Positions 35,971 to 44,249 of a stretch of 64,000 nt of DNA are shown piece after piece. Every line of letters starts with the position of its first letter. Position 1 is the first letter of the stretch. This DNA comes from Marinomonas sp. IMCC 4694 (GTDB taxonomy: Bacteria; Pseudomonadota; Gammaproteobacteria; Pseudomonadales; Marinomonadaceae): the NCBI RefSeq assembly GCF_008122525.1, contig NZ_VSRV01000001.1:496001-560000 (forward strand), written 5' to 3'. The position numbers were made by a program, and so were the translations under genes. A model generated the notes under the pieces. That model did not search any database. It was given only the letters and a program-made list of their open reading frames with translations, and was not told the DNA's origin.

Positions 35971-37046
35971 AATTCAAGTCCGAAGTGCGACACTTTCACT
36001 TCAAGCAACTAAGCACATTTCTTTAAACACTACGGCTGGTTGCTTGAACCCTAAACACTTCCTTGGACGATTATTTATTCGTCTCATTGCGAAGTGTATT
36101 CTCTCTTCTGTAACACGTCTTAAATCGGTACCTTTGGGCACATATTGCCTTAGGAGTCCGTTGCTATTTTCGTTTGCTCCACGTTCCCAAGAACTGTATG
36201 GATGAGCAAAATACACTGTCGTTTCTAATGCTTCGGCTATCTCAGCGTGATACGCGAACTCTCGACCATTATCTGCTGTGATCGTGTGAACATGATCTTT
36301 AAAAGGCAGCAATAGCTCTATGGTTGCTTGAGTCACATCTTTGGCTGATTTCGAATCCACTTTCTTTATAAGGTAAAAACGTGTCTTTCTTTCTAGCAAG
36401 GTGACAATTGAGCCTGAGCCGTGCTTACCTAAAACAGTGTCTATCTCCCAGTCTCCAAAGCGCTTTTTGGTATCAACAATCACAGGCCGATCATCAATGG
36501 ATACCTTATTCTTGATCACTTCAGCTTTTGTTCTCTGGCCTTTCCGGTAGCGTTTTCTTCCTTGCCTCAAATGGCGGTAAAGTGTCCCTTTGTTTCTTTT
36601 GTCATCATGGATATATTGGTAAATCCATTGATGACTAACGGGAACACCGCAGTTTTTGAGTACGTTAGAGACTTGCTCAGGACTCCAGTCGATTTCAATT
36701 AAAATACGAATAAAATCAATTGTCTTTGATGATATGCGATATTTTGCCGCTGTCTTCCGCCTTATCAAACAGGCTCTTTGGGCTTTGTCAGGGCAATATT
36801 CTGTTACTTTTTTATTCCGCTTTAACTCACGGTAAATCGTAGCTCTATGACAATTCAGGATGAGTGCAATATTTGCCACTGATATTTCTTGCCCTAAAAG
36901 AGCGGAAATCTGGTATCTTTTGCCTTCGGTCAACTGCTGATAATTCATGTTGGTACTGCTTTATCTGTGGTAAGAAGAAGTGTATCAACTTCAGCAGTTG
37001 GCTTCTTCTACACCTGATTTGCAGTGTCGCACTTATTATCTGAATT
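35971..37046 (-). mobile_element. IS30-family insertion sequence in hsdS
   Basis: About 1.08 kb carrying one transposase gene. Its ends are AATTCA, six variable bases, then AAGTGCGACACT on one side and the inverted complement on the other, giving about 24-bp imperfect terminal repeats. No unambiguous target duplication was identified. It interrupts the first TRD of hsdS in the same orientation as the gene. Confidence 0.82.
36001..36948 (-). CDS. IS30-family transposase
   Basis: A 315-residue transposase. The N-terminal HTH (LTEGKRYQISALLGQEISVANIA and CHRATIYRELKRN) is followed by a DDE domain: GDWEIDTVLGK (first Asp), HTITADNGREFAYH (second Asp) and PYSSWERGANENSNGLLRQYVPKGTD (Glu), the IS30 signature. 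It is full length and apparently intact. Confidence 0.95.
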   Translation of the reverse strand: MNYQQLTEGKRYQISALLGQEISVANIALILNCHRATIYRELKRNKKVTEYCPDKAQRACLIRRKTAAKYRISSKTIDFIRILIEIDWSPEQVSNVLKNCGVPVSHQWIYQYIHDDKRNKGTLYRHLRQGRKRYRKGQRTKAEVIKNKVSIDDRPVIVDTKKRFGDWEIDTVLGKHGSGSIVTLLERKTRFYLIKKVDSKSAKDVTQATIELLLPFKDHVHTITADNGREFAYHAEIAEALETTVYFAHPYSSWERGANENSNGLLRQYVPKGTDLRRVTEERIHFAMRRINNRPRKCLGFKQPAVVFKEMCLVA

Positions 37047-37189
37047 TAGGGGTAATCAGAGACACTTAGCATATATCCGCCAGAGCCATATACAGGAATA
37101 GAACCTTCTTCTAAATGCTTGTAGTCTTTACCACCACCAATAGTTAATACTTTATCTAGCGTTGTTTGCTCCCATCCATTAGGCACCAT
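37047..37189 (-). pseudogene. hsdS: hsdS, N-terminal fragment (upstream of IS30)
   Basis: It begins at the ATG ending at 37189 (MVPNGWEQTTLDKVLTIGGG), overlapping the stop of the HsdM-tail remnant. The KDYKHLEEGSIPVYGSGGYM stretch is the standard opening of an HsdS TRD. It is cut after about 45 codons by the IS30 element. With the two later fragments it would make a normal two-TRD HsdS of about 400 residues. Confidence 0.88.
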
Positions 37190-37277
37190 AACCCAACTCC
37201 TTTAAATATCCATCCATTTCCGATTCTAGATTCTGCAGTTCGTTTCTATTCGTTAATCGTTGTACTTTATTTATCAT
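37179..37277 (-). pseudogene. Remnant of a second hsdM 3' end
   Basis: A 32-codon open frame, MINKVQRLTNRNELQNLESE and on to GYLKELGYGA, directly overlapping the end of the yhcG gene and the start of hsdS. It closely matches the last 30 residues of the HsdM encoded 1 kb away (KNELQNLEVEMEGYLKELGYE) but differs at many bases. It therefore looks like the tail of a related, not identical, hsdM that originally adjoined this hsdS, now cut off by the yhcG insertion or by recombination. Confidence 0.75.
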
Positions 37278-38286
37278 GGCTTTGCTCCATCAGAGTGGCT
37301 TCTACTTCTCGACGTAGCTCTTCTTCGTTGGGAAGGTACAGTTGGTATTTTTGTACAAACAAATTCGTGTCCATGCCATAGGTGGCGTATTCAACCAGCA
37401 ATTCGTCTTTGTCTTTACTTAAAATAATACCAATGGGTGGGTTGTCGCTTTCGATGTTTTCTTCTGCAGCAAAATAGCCCATGTACATATTCATTTGGCC
37501 AATGTCGTGGTGCTTCACATCGTTTATTTTAAGATCAATTAAAACAAAGCAGCGCAAAATGCGATGGTAAAAAACAAGGTCGACTTTATAATGGGTGTTG
37601 TTTAGCGTGATGCGATATTGGCGACCAACAAAGGTAAAACCTTTACCTAGTTCTAGCAGAAACTGCTCTAGATGCTGGCATAGTGCCTCTTCTAGGTCTT
37701 TTTCACTGTAATGTTGTTTTTCTGGTAATCCCAAAAATTCAAATACATAGCTGTCGCGTTGTACATCTTCAGGTTTGTTGACAAGTGCCTGTTGTGTGGC
37801 AAGGGCTAATACTTGTTCCTTGTCTTTGGACGCAGCCAGGCGTAAAAACAAGCCGCTGTCTTTTTGTCGTTTTAACTCACGAATACTCCAGTTGGCATGG
37901 ATGCATTGCTGGGTATAAAACGACCGCTCAGTTGAGTTGTCTATTTTCAATAGTTCAACATGATGGGACCAGCTCAAATTGTGCGACACTGTCGCATAAT
38001 TTGAGTTTTGCATATAAAACTGACGAAAGCGTTGCAAGTTACTGATGCTAAAACCTTTACCATGTTTTAGTTTTAGATCTGCGCTGAGTTGTTTTAATAG
38101 CTGTTTTCCGTAAGTCGCTTGTGCTTTCCCCTTTTGCTCGTATTCCACAATATGCTGACCTATTTGCCAGTAGGTGAATACTAGGCCAGCATTAATGGCG
38201 CTGACGGTTTTTAGCTGTCCTTCACGAAATGCCGTTGAAATAGTGTCAACCAATTCATGGTATTGATGAGTGACAGGGTTACTCAT
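37267..38286 (-). CDS. YhcG/DUF1016 PDDEXK nuclease-domain protein
   Basis: A 339-residue protein. The N-terminal DUF1016_N region has VSAINAGLVFTYWQIGQHIVEYEQ and KHGKGFSISNLQRFRQFY. The C-terminal PD-(D/E)xK nuclease fold has GKGFTFVGRQYRI, YKVDLVFYHRILRCFVLIDLKI (the D...DxK core) and IGQMNMYMGYF. This is the YhcG family, often encoded within type I restriction operons; its biochemical role there is unknown. It overlaps the hsdM stop by 8 bp, so it is translationally coupled, and separates hsdM from hsdS. Confidence 0.9.
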   Translation of the reverse strand: MSNPVTHQYHELVDTISTAFREGQLKTVSAINAGLVFTYWQIGQHIVEYEQKGKAQATYGKQLLKQLSADLKLKHGKGFSISNLQRFRQFYMQNSNYATVSHNLSWSHHVELLKIDNSTERSFYTQQCIHANWSIRELKRQKDSGLFLRLAASKDKEQVLALATQQALVNKPEDVQRDSYVFEFLGLPEKQHYSEKDLEEALCQHLEQFLLELGKGFTFVGRQYRITLNNTHYKVDLVFYHRILRCFVLIDLKINDVKHHDIGQMNMYMGYFAAEENIESDNPPIGIILSKDKDELLVEYATYGMDTNLFVQKYQLYLPNEEELRREVEATLMEQSHDK

Positions 38287-39808
38287 ATCCGAGTTCCTTT
38301 AGGTAACCTTCCATTTCTACTTCAAGGTTTTGCAGTTCATTTTTAAGTTGTATCCGCTCGGCACGCACAGCCACCAAATCAATTTCGGCCTCTTCTTCAA
38401 AGGTATCAACGTAACGAGGGATGTTTAGGTTGAAGTCGTTTTCTTTGATTTCGTCAAAACTTGCTAGATATGCGTATTTTTCAACCGTTTCACGGTCTTT
38501 ATAGGTATCGATGATTTTTTGAATGTTGTCAGGCGTGAGTTGGTTTTGATTTTTGCCTGATTTAAATTCGCGGCTGGCATCGATGAATAAGACGTTTTCA
38601 TCAGACTTTTTCTTCTTGAATATTAAAATAGCCGCAGGGATACCCGTTCCAAAAAACAGTTTTTCTGGTAATCCGATCACGGTATCAAGCAGGTTTTCTT
38701 CAATCAGCTGTTGGCGGATTTTGCCTTCGCTGGATGCTCTAAATAACACGCCGTGGGGGACAACTACAGCCATTCTGCCGGTGCCTGGTTTTAACGTATT
38801 GATCATGTGTAGGATAAAGGCATAATCGCCTTTTGTTTTTGGTGGTATACCACGATGAAAGCGGCCATAAGGGTCGTTGCTGGCATCGTCATGGCCCCAT
38901 TTATCTAACGAGAACGGGGGGTTGGCGGTAACCACGTCAAAATGCAATAAACTGTTACTGTCTTTACCTTGCTGCTTGTTTTCAAGTAATAGTGGATTGC
39001 GAATGGTGTCGCCCCATTCAATACGGTGGTTGTCTTCACCGTGTAGGAACATGTTCATTTTGGCCAATGCCCATGTAGAGCCAATGGCTTCTTGTCCAAA
39101 TAATGCGTACTTTTTTGAGCCAGTGTTTTTACGAACCATGGCGCCACACTTTAACAGCAGCGAGCCACTGCCGGTACAGGGGTCACATATTTGGTCGCCT
39201 TCAACAGGCTCTAAAACGGTGGCTAGAAGGGTTGAGACCTCAGGCGGGGTGTAATATTCACCAGCGGTAGCCCCACTACCAGCAGCAAAGTGTTTAATAA
39301 GATATTCATAAGCGTTACCGATGATGTCTAGGCTGCCCACGCGTTCGGTACTTAGATTTAAGATGTCTTTACCGAAATCCTCTAAAAGGTGACGGAGTAA
39401 ATCGTTCTTTTGCTTTTCTTGGCCTAACCGGTCGGTGTTAAAGCTGATGTCTTGGAATACGTTTTTAAGCTTACTGCCATTGGCTTCTTCTAATGCGTGT
39501 AAGGCTTTATCAATGCGCTCGCCGTTGCCTGCTTCATAACGCTTTTCGTATAAATCCCAAAAGCTTGCGCCTTCAGGCAATACAAAGCGTTGTTTCGACA
39601 TCATGGCGTGAATTAGCGCTGGGTTGTCGCCATACTGTTCGATTAGTTTGTTGTATTCGTCTTTGTAGATATCAGAGATGTATTTTAAAAACAGCATGGT
39701 GAGGATGAAGTCTTTATAGGTATCAGCACTGATCACACCACGAAAGGTATCGCATGCGTTCCAGACCGCCTTGTTAATATCGTCCTGATTGATTTGGTTG
39801 GTTGTCAT
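38279..39808 (-). CDS. hsdM: Type I restriction-modification DNA methyltransferase, M subunit
   Basis: N6-adenine methyltransferase subunit (509 residues). The N-terminal helical HsdM_N domain has INKAVWNACDTFRGVISADTYKDFILTMLFLKYISD. The SAM-binding motif I is DPCTGSGSLLL (about 209), motif IV is VTANPPFSLDKWG (NPPF, about 298), and VVPHGVLFR follows. The C-terminal coiled helix ends ELQNLEVEMEGYLKELGYE. It forms M2S1 complexes with HsdS. It is 13 bp downstream of the single-TRD S-like gene, making an S'-M-YhcG-S order. Confidence 0.96.
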   Translation of the reverse strand: MTTNQINQDDINKAVWNACDTFRGVISADTYKDFILTMLFLKYISDIYKDEYNKLIEQYGDNPALIHAMMSKQRFVLPEGASFWDLYEKRYEAGNGERIDKALHALEEANGSKLKNVFQDISFNTDRLGQEKQKNDLLRHLLEDFGKDILNLSTERVGSLDIIGNAYEYLIKHFAAGSGATAGEYYTPPEVSTLLATVLEPVEGDQICDPCTGSGSLLLKCGAMVRKNTGSKKYALFGQEAIGSTWALAKMNMFLHGEDNHRIEWGDTIRNPLLLENKQQGKDSNSLLHFDVVTANPPFSLDKWGHDDASNDPYGRFHRGIPPKTKGDYAFILHMINTLKPGTGRMAVVVPHGVLFRASSEGKIRQQLIEENLLDTVIGLPEKLFFGTGIPAAILIFKKKKSDENVLFIDASREFKSGKNQNQLTPDNIQKIIDTYKDRETVEKYAYLASFDEIKENDFNLNIPRYVDTFEEEAEIDLVAVRAERIQLKNELQNLEVEMEGYLKELGYE

Positions 39809-39821
39809 GATTTTTGATTCC

Positions 39822-40418
39822 TTATGTACTTTTATCTAAACGGTTTAGAAGGTCTGATGCGATGGCTGTCATTTCTAATTGTCTGTTTTCAATTAGCTGA
39901 TGATACGTTTTGATTTCCCTCATGGCGCATCGATGTAAATTGACAATATTTCTCTGTGTTTCTAAGTCAGGTAAAACAAAGGGGGTATCTTCCAATACTT
40001 TTTTTCTAATGCTGACTTGCAGGCTACCTTCAGCTGATACCTTGAAGTAGCGTTGTGCAGGCTTTTGATTGAGTTGCCAGCATATAAACCCAGCTAAAAT
40101 ACTATTCTGCTTATTCGGCTTTATTCTTAAATGAAAGAAGTGGGGCGCGCAGACTGTATCCTTAGTGAGACCTTCAACTAATGAGGCTGTGTTGTTGCTT
40201 CCCTTAGCAATAAACACTATATCATTCTGCCTTAGTCTATCTAGTGAGTTCTCTCTCACTGACTTGGCTAGAGTCAGTGATTTCACGTCGATTCTGCCTT
40301 CTGCATCAATGTTTCGCATCTGTACGACATAAACATCGCCATCTTTGTTGGACTCAATCCGTCCTCTGAATGGATGACCAGATGTTATCTGAACAAAATC
40401 ACCTAATGTGGTCGCCAT
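39822..40418 (-). CDS. Single-TRD HsdS-like specificity protein
   Basis: A 198-residue protein resembling half of a type I specificity subunit. It opens MATTLGDFVQITSGHPFRGR, then YVVQMRNIDAEGRID and RQNDIVFIAKGSNNTASLV (TRD pattern), PFVLPDLETQRNIVNLHRC in place of the usual PPL-x-EQ, and a final long helix (EIKTYHQLIENRQLEM). Half-length S proteins can dimerise to specify palindromic sites in some systems. It heads the defence operon directly before hsdM. With the normal hsdS disrupted, it is the only intact S-like protein here. Confidence 0.78.
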   Translation of the reverse strand: MATTLGDFVQITSGHPFRGRIESNKDGDVYVVQMRNIDAEGRIDVKSLTLAKSVRENSLDRLRQNDIVFIAKGSNNTASLVEGLTKDTVCAPHFFHLRIKPNKQNSILAGFICWQLNQKPAQRYFKVSAEGSLQVSIRKKVLEDTPFVLPDLETQRNIVNLHRCAMREIKTYHQLIENRQLEMTAIASDLLNRLDKST

Positions 40419-40688
40419 ATTTTGACTATCTCGTTTTCAATGTATTGAGCTTTATATAGGAAGTTATTGTAGATGAAATACACACCATTTCAATGATGCA
40501 AAAAAAATAAACAATCAACTTGAATTTATTTGGTTATTTGTGCAGTATCGAAATGGAGATTTCACTGTATATAATAACAGGGTAAGTGGAGTGCTAAGAA
40601 TTGAGAGAGTGATTTAATGAAATAACCGACGACATCAGAGATGTCATCGGTTCATAGAGTCTAATCGTCTGGTAAACGATATAGACAT
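40419..40688. other. Spacer upstream of the defence operon, with a hairpin
   Basis: An AT-rich region that should carry the promoter of the minus-strand defence operon. At 40625-40651, ACCGACGACATC and GATGTCATCGGT (one mismatch) form a stem with an AGA loop. On the minus strand it is followed by TTATTTCATT, so it may terminate the small gene at 40689-40805. Confidence 0.5.
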
Positions 40689-40805
40689 CTAAGCAACCAA
40701 GGCCAGCTTAATCGTGCCGCTGGTAAGGTCGGAGGTGAGAGTCTGTACTTTACCAATATAGTAGCGCTTTTCAAGTGAGGCTTTGTTAACGGTGTTTGCT
40801 GTCAT
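40689..40805 (-). CDS. Candidate small ORF divergent from the recombinase trio
   Basis: An open frame of 38 codons, MTANTVNKASLEKRYYIGKV and on to SGTIKLALVA, followed by a terminator-like hairpin on its own strand. The sequence is protein-like rather than random (KRYYIGKVQTLTSDLTSG) but I do not recognise it. It may be a genuine small protein or the 3' end of an older gene cut by the element. It overlaps the most upstream possible start of the trio's first gene by two bases. Confidence 0.4.
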   Translation of the reverse strand: MTANTVNKASLEKRYYIGKVQTLTSDLTSGTIKLALVA

Positions 40806-40985
40806 GCGAACGCATAACATTCTTTATTGGGAAAAAGGTATGGATATAAGGTTAATAGAAGTCTCGAAAGGGTTCGTGTATCTCCATTTTAAAGAAAAAG
40901 GTTACGGTCTTTTCGTTAATCAATTTGAAGCGTTTGGCTCATTGATGTTGAAAGCAGGCACTGATGCTGAATACGACGCAGAAAC
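40804..40985 (+). pseudogene. First gene of recombinase trio, 5' fragment (cut by IS66)
   Basis: An open frame from ATG 40804 (or ATG 40840, MDIRLIEVSKGFVYLHFKEK) to GTDAEYDAE, where the IS66 element begins. The 8-bp target duplication GCAGAAAC ends this piece (40978-40985). Removing the element and one duplication joins it in frame to the fragment at 43403, restoring DAE-TTSIVYECDG and a protein of about 342 residues. No strong ribosome site singles out either start. Confidence 0.8.
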
Positions 40986-41080
40986 GTAAGCGTTCATTCC
41001 ACGCCGTTATTTCATCTCATCTTTTCTCACTCTAAACTGGGCTCCGTTTTCATCTCATAACCGATAACGGAGTCCTGCTC

Positions 41081-41365
41081 ATGACCAAGCCTTATACCCG
41101 TCGTTCTTCTTCTGAATGGCAACAAATCATTGATGATCAAGCCGAGTCTGGCTTGTCCGCCCCTCAATACTGCAAACAACATCAAGTGCGTTACGCCAGT
41201 TTTAGCAAATGGCGTCAGCATTTTTCGGGAACGAAAACCTCGCCAGATTCTAGTCAATCAGACTTTATCGATCTCAGTCAGATGCCTGCTCTCTCAGGTA
41301 CTGGACGTTGGAATATTACCTTGTGCTTAGGTGATGGTATTGAACTCCGATTGAGTCGTGACTGA
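41081..41365 (+). CDS. tnpA: IS66 accessory protein TnpA
   Basis: A 94-residue IS66 orf1 protein: a small HTH-like sequence YTRRSSSEWQQIIDDQAESG and LSAPQYCKQHQVRYASFSKWR, then a variable tail ending IELRLSRD. Its stop overlaps the tnpB start (TGATG). It is needed with TnpB for IS66 transposition. Confidence 0.9.
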   Translation: MTKPYTRRSSSEWQQIIDDQAESGLSAPQYCKQHQVRYASFSKWRQHFSGTKTSPDSSQSDFIDLSQMPALSGTGRWNITLCLGDGIELRLSRD

Positions 41366-41709
41366 TGTTCCTGCCCGATCCCAATGCTAAAATTTGGCTC
41401 TACGCTAAACCTACCGATATGCGTAAGTCTTATTGTGGTTTGTTAGGGCTGATCAAACAGCACCTCAAGGAAAGCCCACTCATCGGGTATTTTGTGTTCA
41501 TTAACCGCCGTAAAACGCAGATGAAAATCCTTTATTTTGAAGCCTCGGGTTACTGCATCTGGTGCAAACGACTGTCTCAGGGGCAGTTCAACTATGCGCC
41601 ATCAGAAAACGATAAACACGCTCTCAGCACACTGGAATTACAGCATCTGTTGGCGGGCATAAAAGTCGAAAAATATCGTCAATTTAAGCGCTACAAACGC
41701 GCATCTTAA
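41365..41709 (+). CDS. tnpB: IS66 accessory protein TnpB
   Basis: The 114-residue IS66 orf2 protein, highly typical: IWLYAKPTDMRKSYCGLLGL, FVFINRRKTQMKILYFEASG and YCIWCKRLSQGQF. It is the most conserved of the three IS66 proteins; its biochemical role is unknown. Translationally coupled to tnpA by overlap. Confidence 0.95.
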   Translation: MFLPDPNAKIWLYAKPTDMRKSYCGLLGLIKQHLKESPLIGYFVFINRRKTQMKILYFEASGYCIWCKRLSQGQFNYAPSENDKHALSTLELQHLLAGIKVEKYRQFKRYKRAS

Positions 41710-41735
41710 AGGGTTGGATGGTATAATCCAACCCC

Positions 41736-43355
41736 ATGAACGACGCCACTTATCGACCTATTTTACCCTTTAAAAACACCGATTTGCTTCACACGAATGA
41801 GGTCGAAAAGCTGCGCGCTGAAGTTGAGGCGATGTCTTTTAGAATCCGTCAATACGAAGCCGAAGTGTGGGCACTAAAACGCGAGTTGTTCGGACCGAAA
41901 AGTGAACGTCGAGGCTTACTCACGCCAGACCAACAAGCCCTCGCCGATATCGTGGGTCCGATGCCAGCTGAGCTAACCCGCTTAGAAGACGCGTCCACCG
42001 TTGAGAAGGACAAGCCTGAGTCGGTCAGTGTTCGGGGCAAAGCCCCCAAGTCTCGTAACGGCAATGAAATCAACCTCACCGGACTGCGTTTTGACGAAAC
42101 CATCCCCGTTCGTGAAAAGGTGATTCTAGCGGACGAACTGCAAGGCCCCAATGCGCACGAATACGAAGCCGTGGGCTTCAAAGAAGTCAGCTGCATCGTA
42201 CAAAAAACCAGTGCTTACGAAATCGTGATTACCAAGCGCCAAGTGGTCAAACACAAAGCCAGCAAACAGCTTATTACCGCGCCACAGCCGGATAGGATTT
42301 TTGACAGCTCTGTCGCGGATGTCAGCTTTATCGTTGGCTTACTGATCAACAAGTTCCTGTATCATTTACCGCTTTATCGTCAACACCAACAACTGAGTGC
42401 CGCTGGCATCACCCTCAGCCGTGCGACGCTGACGAACCTCACCAAACGCGGGATCGAACTGCTACGACCGATTGTCATAGAACAGCTCATCAGCGTACTG
42501 GACAGCAACACACTCGCCATGGACGAAACGCCTATCAAAGTCACCCGACAGCCTGGGGTAGGCAATAAACCCGGCAAAATGAAACAAGCCTATTTTTGGC
42601 CAGTGTATGGTGACAAAGACGAAGTGGTGTTTACCTTCTCCCAAAGTCGCGGCATGAAACACATCCAAGACTTGTTGGATCATGTTTGGCAAGGCACCTT
42701 GCTGACCGATGGCTATGCGGCGTATAGCCGCTACGAAGCCAAATCGCCAGACATCACCCATGCCCAGTGCTGGGTGCACATGCGTCGTCAGCTGCTAAAA
42801 GCTGAAAGGGAAGAAACCGACGCCGTCACGCACGCGCTGAACCTGATTGCGGCCTTATATAAACAGGAAAGCCATATCCAACAAAAAGGCTGGACGGGTG
42901 AGAAAAAACAAGACTACCGAGCGCAACACAGCAAGCCTTTAGTGGATCAATTTTTTGCCTTCTGCGAAGAGCAAAGTCAACGGGCCGACCTGCTGCCAGA
43001 CGATAGCTGGATGAAAGCGTTGAACTACACCTTAAAGCGCAAACGCCAACTGATGGTCTTCTTAGAAAATCCCGATGTTGCCATGGACACTAACCACCTA
43101 GAGCGAGAGATAAGACCCATCCCGATGGGTAAGAAAAACTGGCTTTTCTGTTGGACAGAACTGGGCGCCGAACACGTTGGCATCATCCAAAGCCTAATCA
43201 GCACCTGCAAGCTGCACGACATCGACCCTAACGTCTACCTGACGGATGTCTTGCAACGAGTCAGCCAACACCCAGCAAAAGACACCGCCGACCTGACCCC
43301 AAGACGATGGAAACACCTGTTTGCAGACAACCCGTTAAAATCGCCATTGCTCTGA
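41736..43355 (+). CDS. tnpC: IS66 transposase TnpC
   Basis: A 539-residue DDE transposase. The N-terminal coiled coil (VEKLRAEVEAMSFRIRQYEAE) is followed by the IS66 KRELFGPKSER motif. The DDE domain shows LAMDETPIKV (first Asp), LLTDGYAAYSRY (second Asp), AQCWVHMRRQLLKA and NHLEREIRPIPMGKKNWLF (Glu). It is complete and apparently functional. Confidence 0.95.
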   Translation: MNDATYRPILPFKNTDLLHTNEVEKLRAEVEAMSFRIRQYEAEVWALKRELFGPKSERRGLLTPDQQALADIVGPMPAELTRLEDASTVEKDKPESVSVRGKAPKSRNGNEINLTGLRFDETIPVREKVILADELQGPNAHEYEAVGFKEVSCIVQKTSAYEIVITKRQVVKHKASKQLITAPQPDRIFDSSVADVSFIVGLLINKFLYHLPLYRQHQQLSAAGITLSRATLTNLTKRGIELLRPIVIEQLISVLDSNTLAMDETPIKVTRQPGVGNKPGKMKQAYFWPVYGDKDEVVFTFSQSRGMKHIQDLLDHVWQGTLLTDGYAAYSRYEAKSPDITHAQCWVHMRRQLLKAEREETDAVTHALNLIAALYKQESHIQQKGWTGEKKQDYRAQHSKPLVDQFFAFCEEQSQRADLLPDDSWMKALNYTLKRKRQLMVFLENPDVAMDTNHLEREIRPIPMGKKNWLFCWTELGAEHVGIIQSLISTCKLHDIDPNVYLTDVLQRVSQHPAKDTADLTPRRWKHLFADNPLKSPLL

Positions 43356-43382
43356 GTCAGTGGCTGTCAATGACTCCCTAGA

Positions 43383-44249
43383 ATGAACGCTTACGCAGAA
43401 ACAACTTCTATTGTGTATGAGTGTGACGGCAAAGAACGGCAAATTTACTTAGATCAGCTGTCATTTGTGCCAGCTAGAACTGGAGAAAAACCACATATCT
43501 GTCTGGAAAACGTAATTGCAGACAGCATCATTTCTGTTGGCGCAGAAGTATCATCCTTTGGCGTTGGTGAGCAGCAGCCTAATTTGCTCAAATTACAACT
43601 GTGGGATATGAATGATGTGTCTGAGTTTAAATGGCATTCTTCTCAGTCTTTCGGTCTTGCTGAAATCGCAACCCATGTTCCTTTTGCTGTATCAGGGGGG
43701 CGTGCGTCTAATCAAGTAAAGATGCAAGTTGATGATTTTGTCAACAGCCGCTCGGATAATCCAACGCCAGACAAAGCAGGTGATATCGCTTTAGCTGATA
43801 TCGAGGGTATTCACTCCAAAGTAAAATTGTTTTTACAACGTAACTCGACTTTAGACCGCGGACTACTGCCATTAACACGAAATGAGGTGCGGGATTATTT
43901 AACGCTGTTGCCTATAATTTTGGTAGAAGAAGATGGTAAGTATTACTGCGTGGCTGGTATTCAATCTTATCTGCAAGCTTTTAATGCCTTAGATAAAAAG
44001 GAAAAAGTACCGGTTCGCTGGTTTCAAGGAAAAATAGGGCTGGCTCTGAAACGACTAAACACGATGGAAGTGTTGGGCCTTCCGATTATATTCAGCACAA
44101 AAAAATACCAGCTTCAGCAAACCTTTGACACGCTTCAGACTTCGTTTTCCCCTTTGTATAAGCAATCTTTTTTCGCATCTTGTAGTAGCAAGCAGTTTGC
44201 CGCACTTTTCGGTGTAGACACTAGAACAATACAGGAGGGCGGCCGTTGA
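43383..44249 (+). pseudogene. First gene of recombinase trio, 3' fragment
   Basis: The remaining part of the IS66-cut gene. The terminal repeat of IS66 contains an in-frame ATG at 43383 (MNAYAETTSIVYE), so a 288-residue truncated protein could be made, although no ribosome site precedes it. LLPIILVEEDGKYYCVAGIQ resembles the ParB/sulfiredoxin-fold pattern, and the end (CSSKQFAALFGVDTRTIQ) looks like a helix-turn-helix. This suggests a DNA-binding helper for the recombinases; the function is not known. The stop overlaps the TTG start of the next gene (TTGA), and AGGAGGG lies inside its 3' end. Confidence 0.75.

Larger units (their letters stand above)
40986..43394 (+). mobile_element. IS66-family insertion sequence with 8-bp target duplication
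   Basis: An element of about 2.4 kb with terminal inverted repeats GTAAGCGTTCATTC / GAATGAACGCTTAC and the direct repeat GCAGAAAC on both sides (40978-40985 and 43395-43402), the 8-bp duplication expected for IS66. It carries tnpA, tnpB and tnpC in the standard order. The perfect duplication and intact genes suggest recent insertion. Confidence 0.96.
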
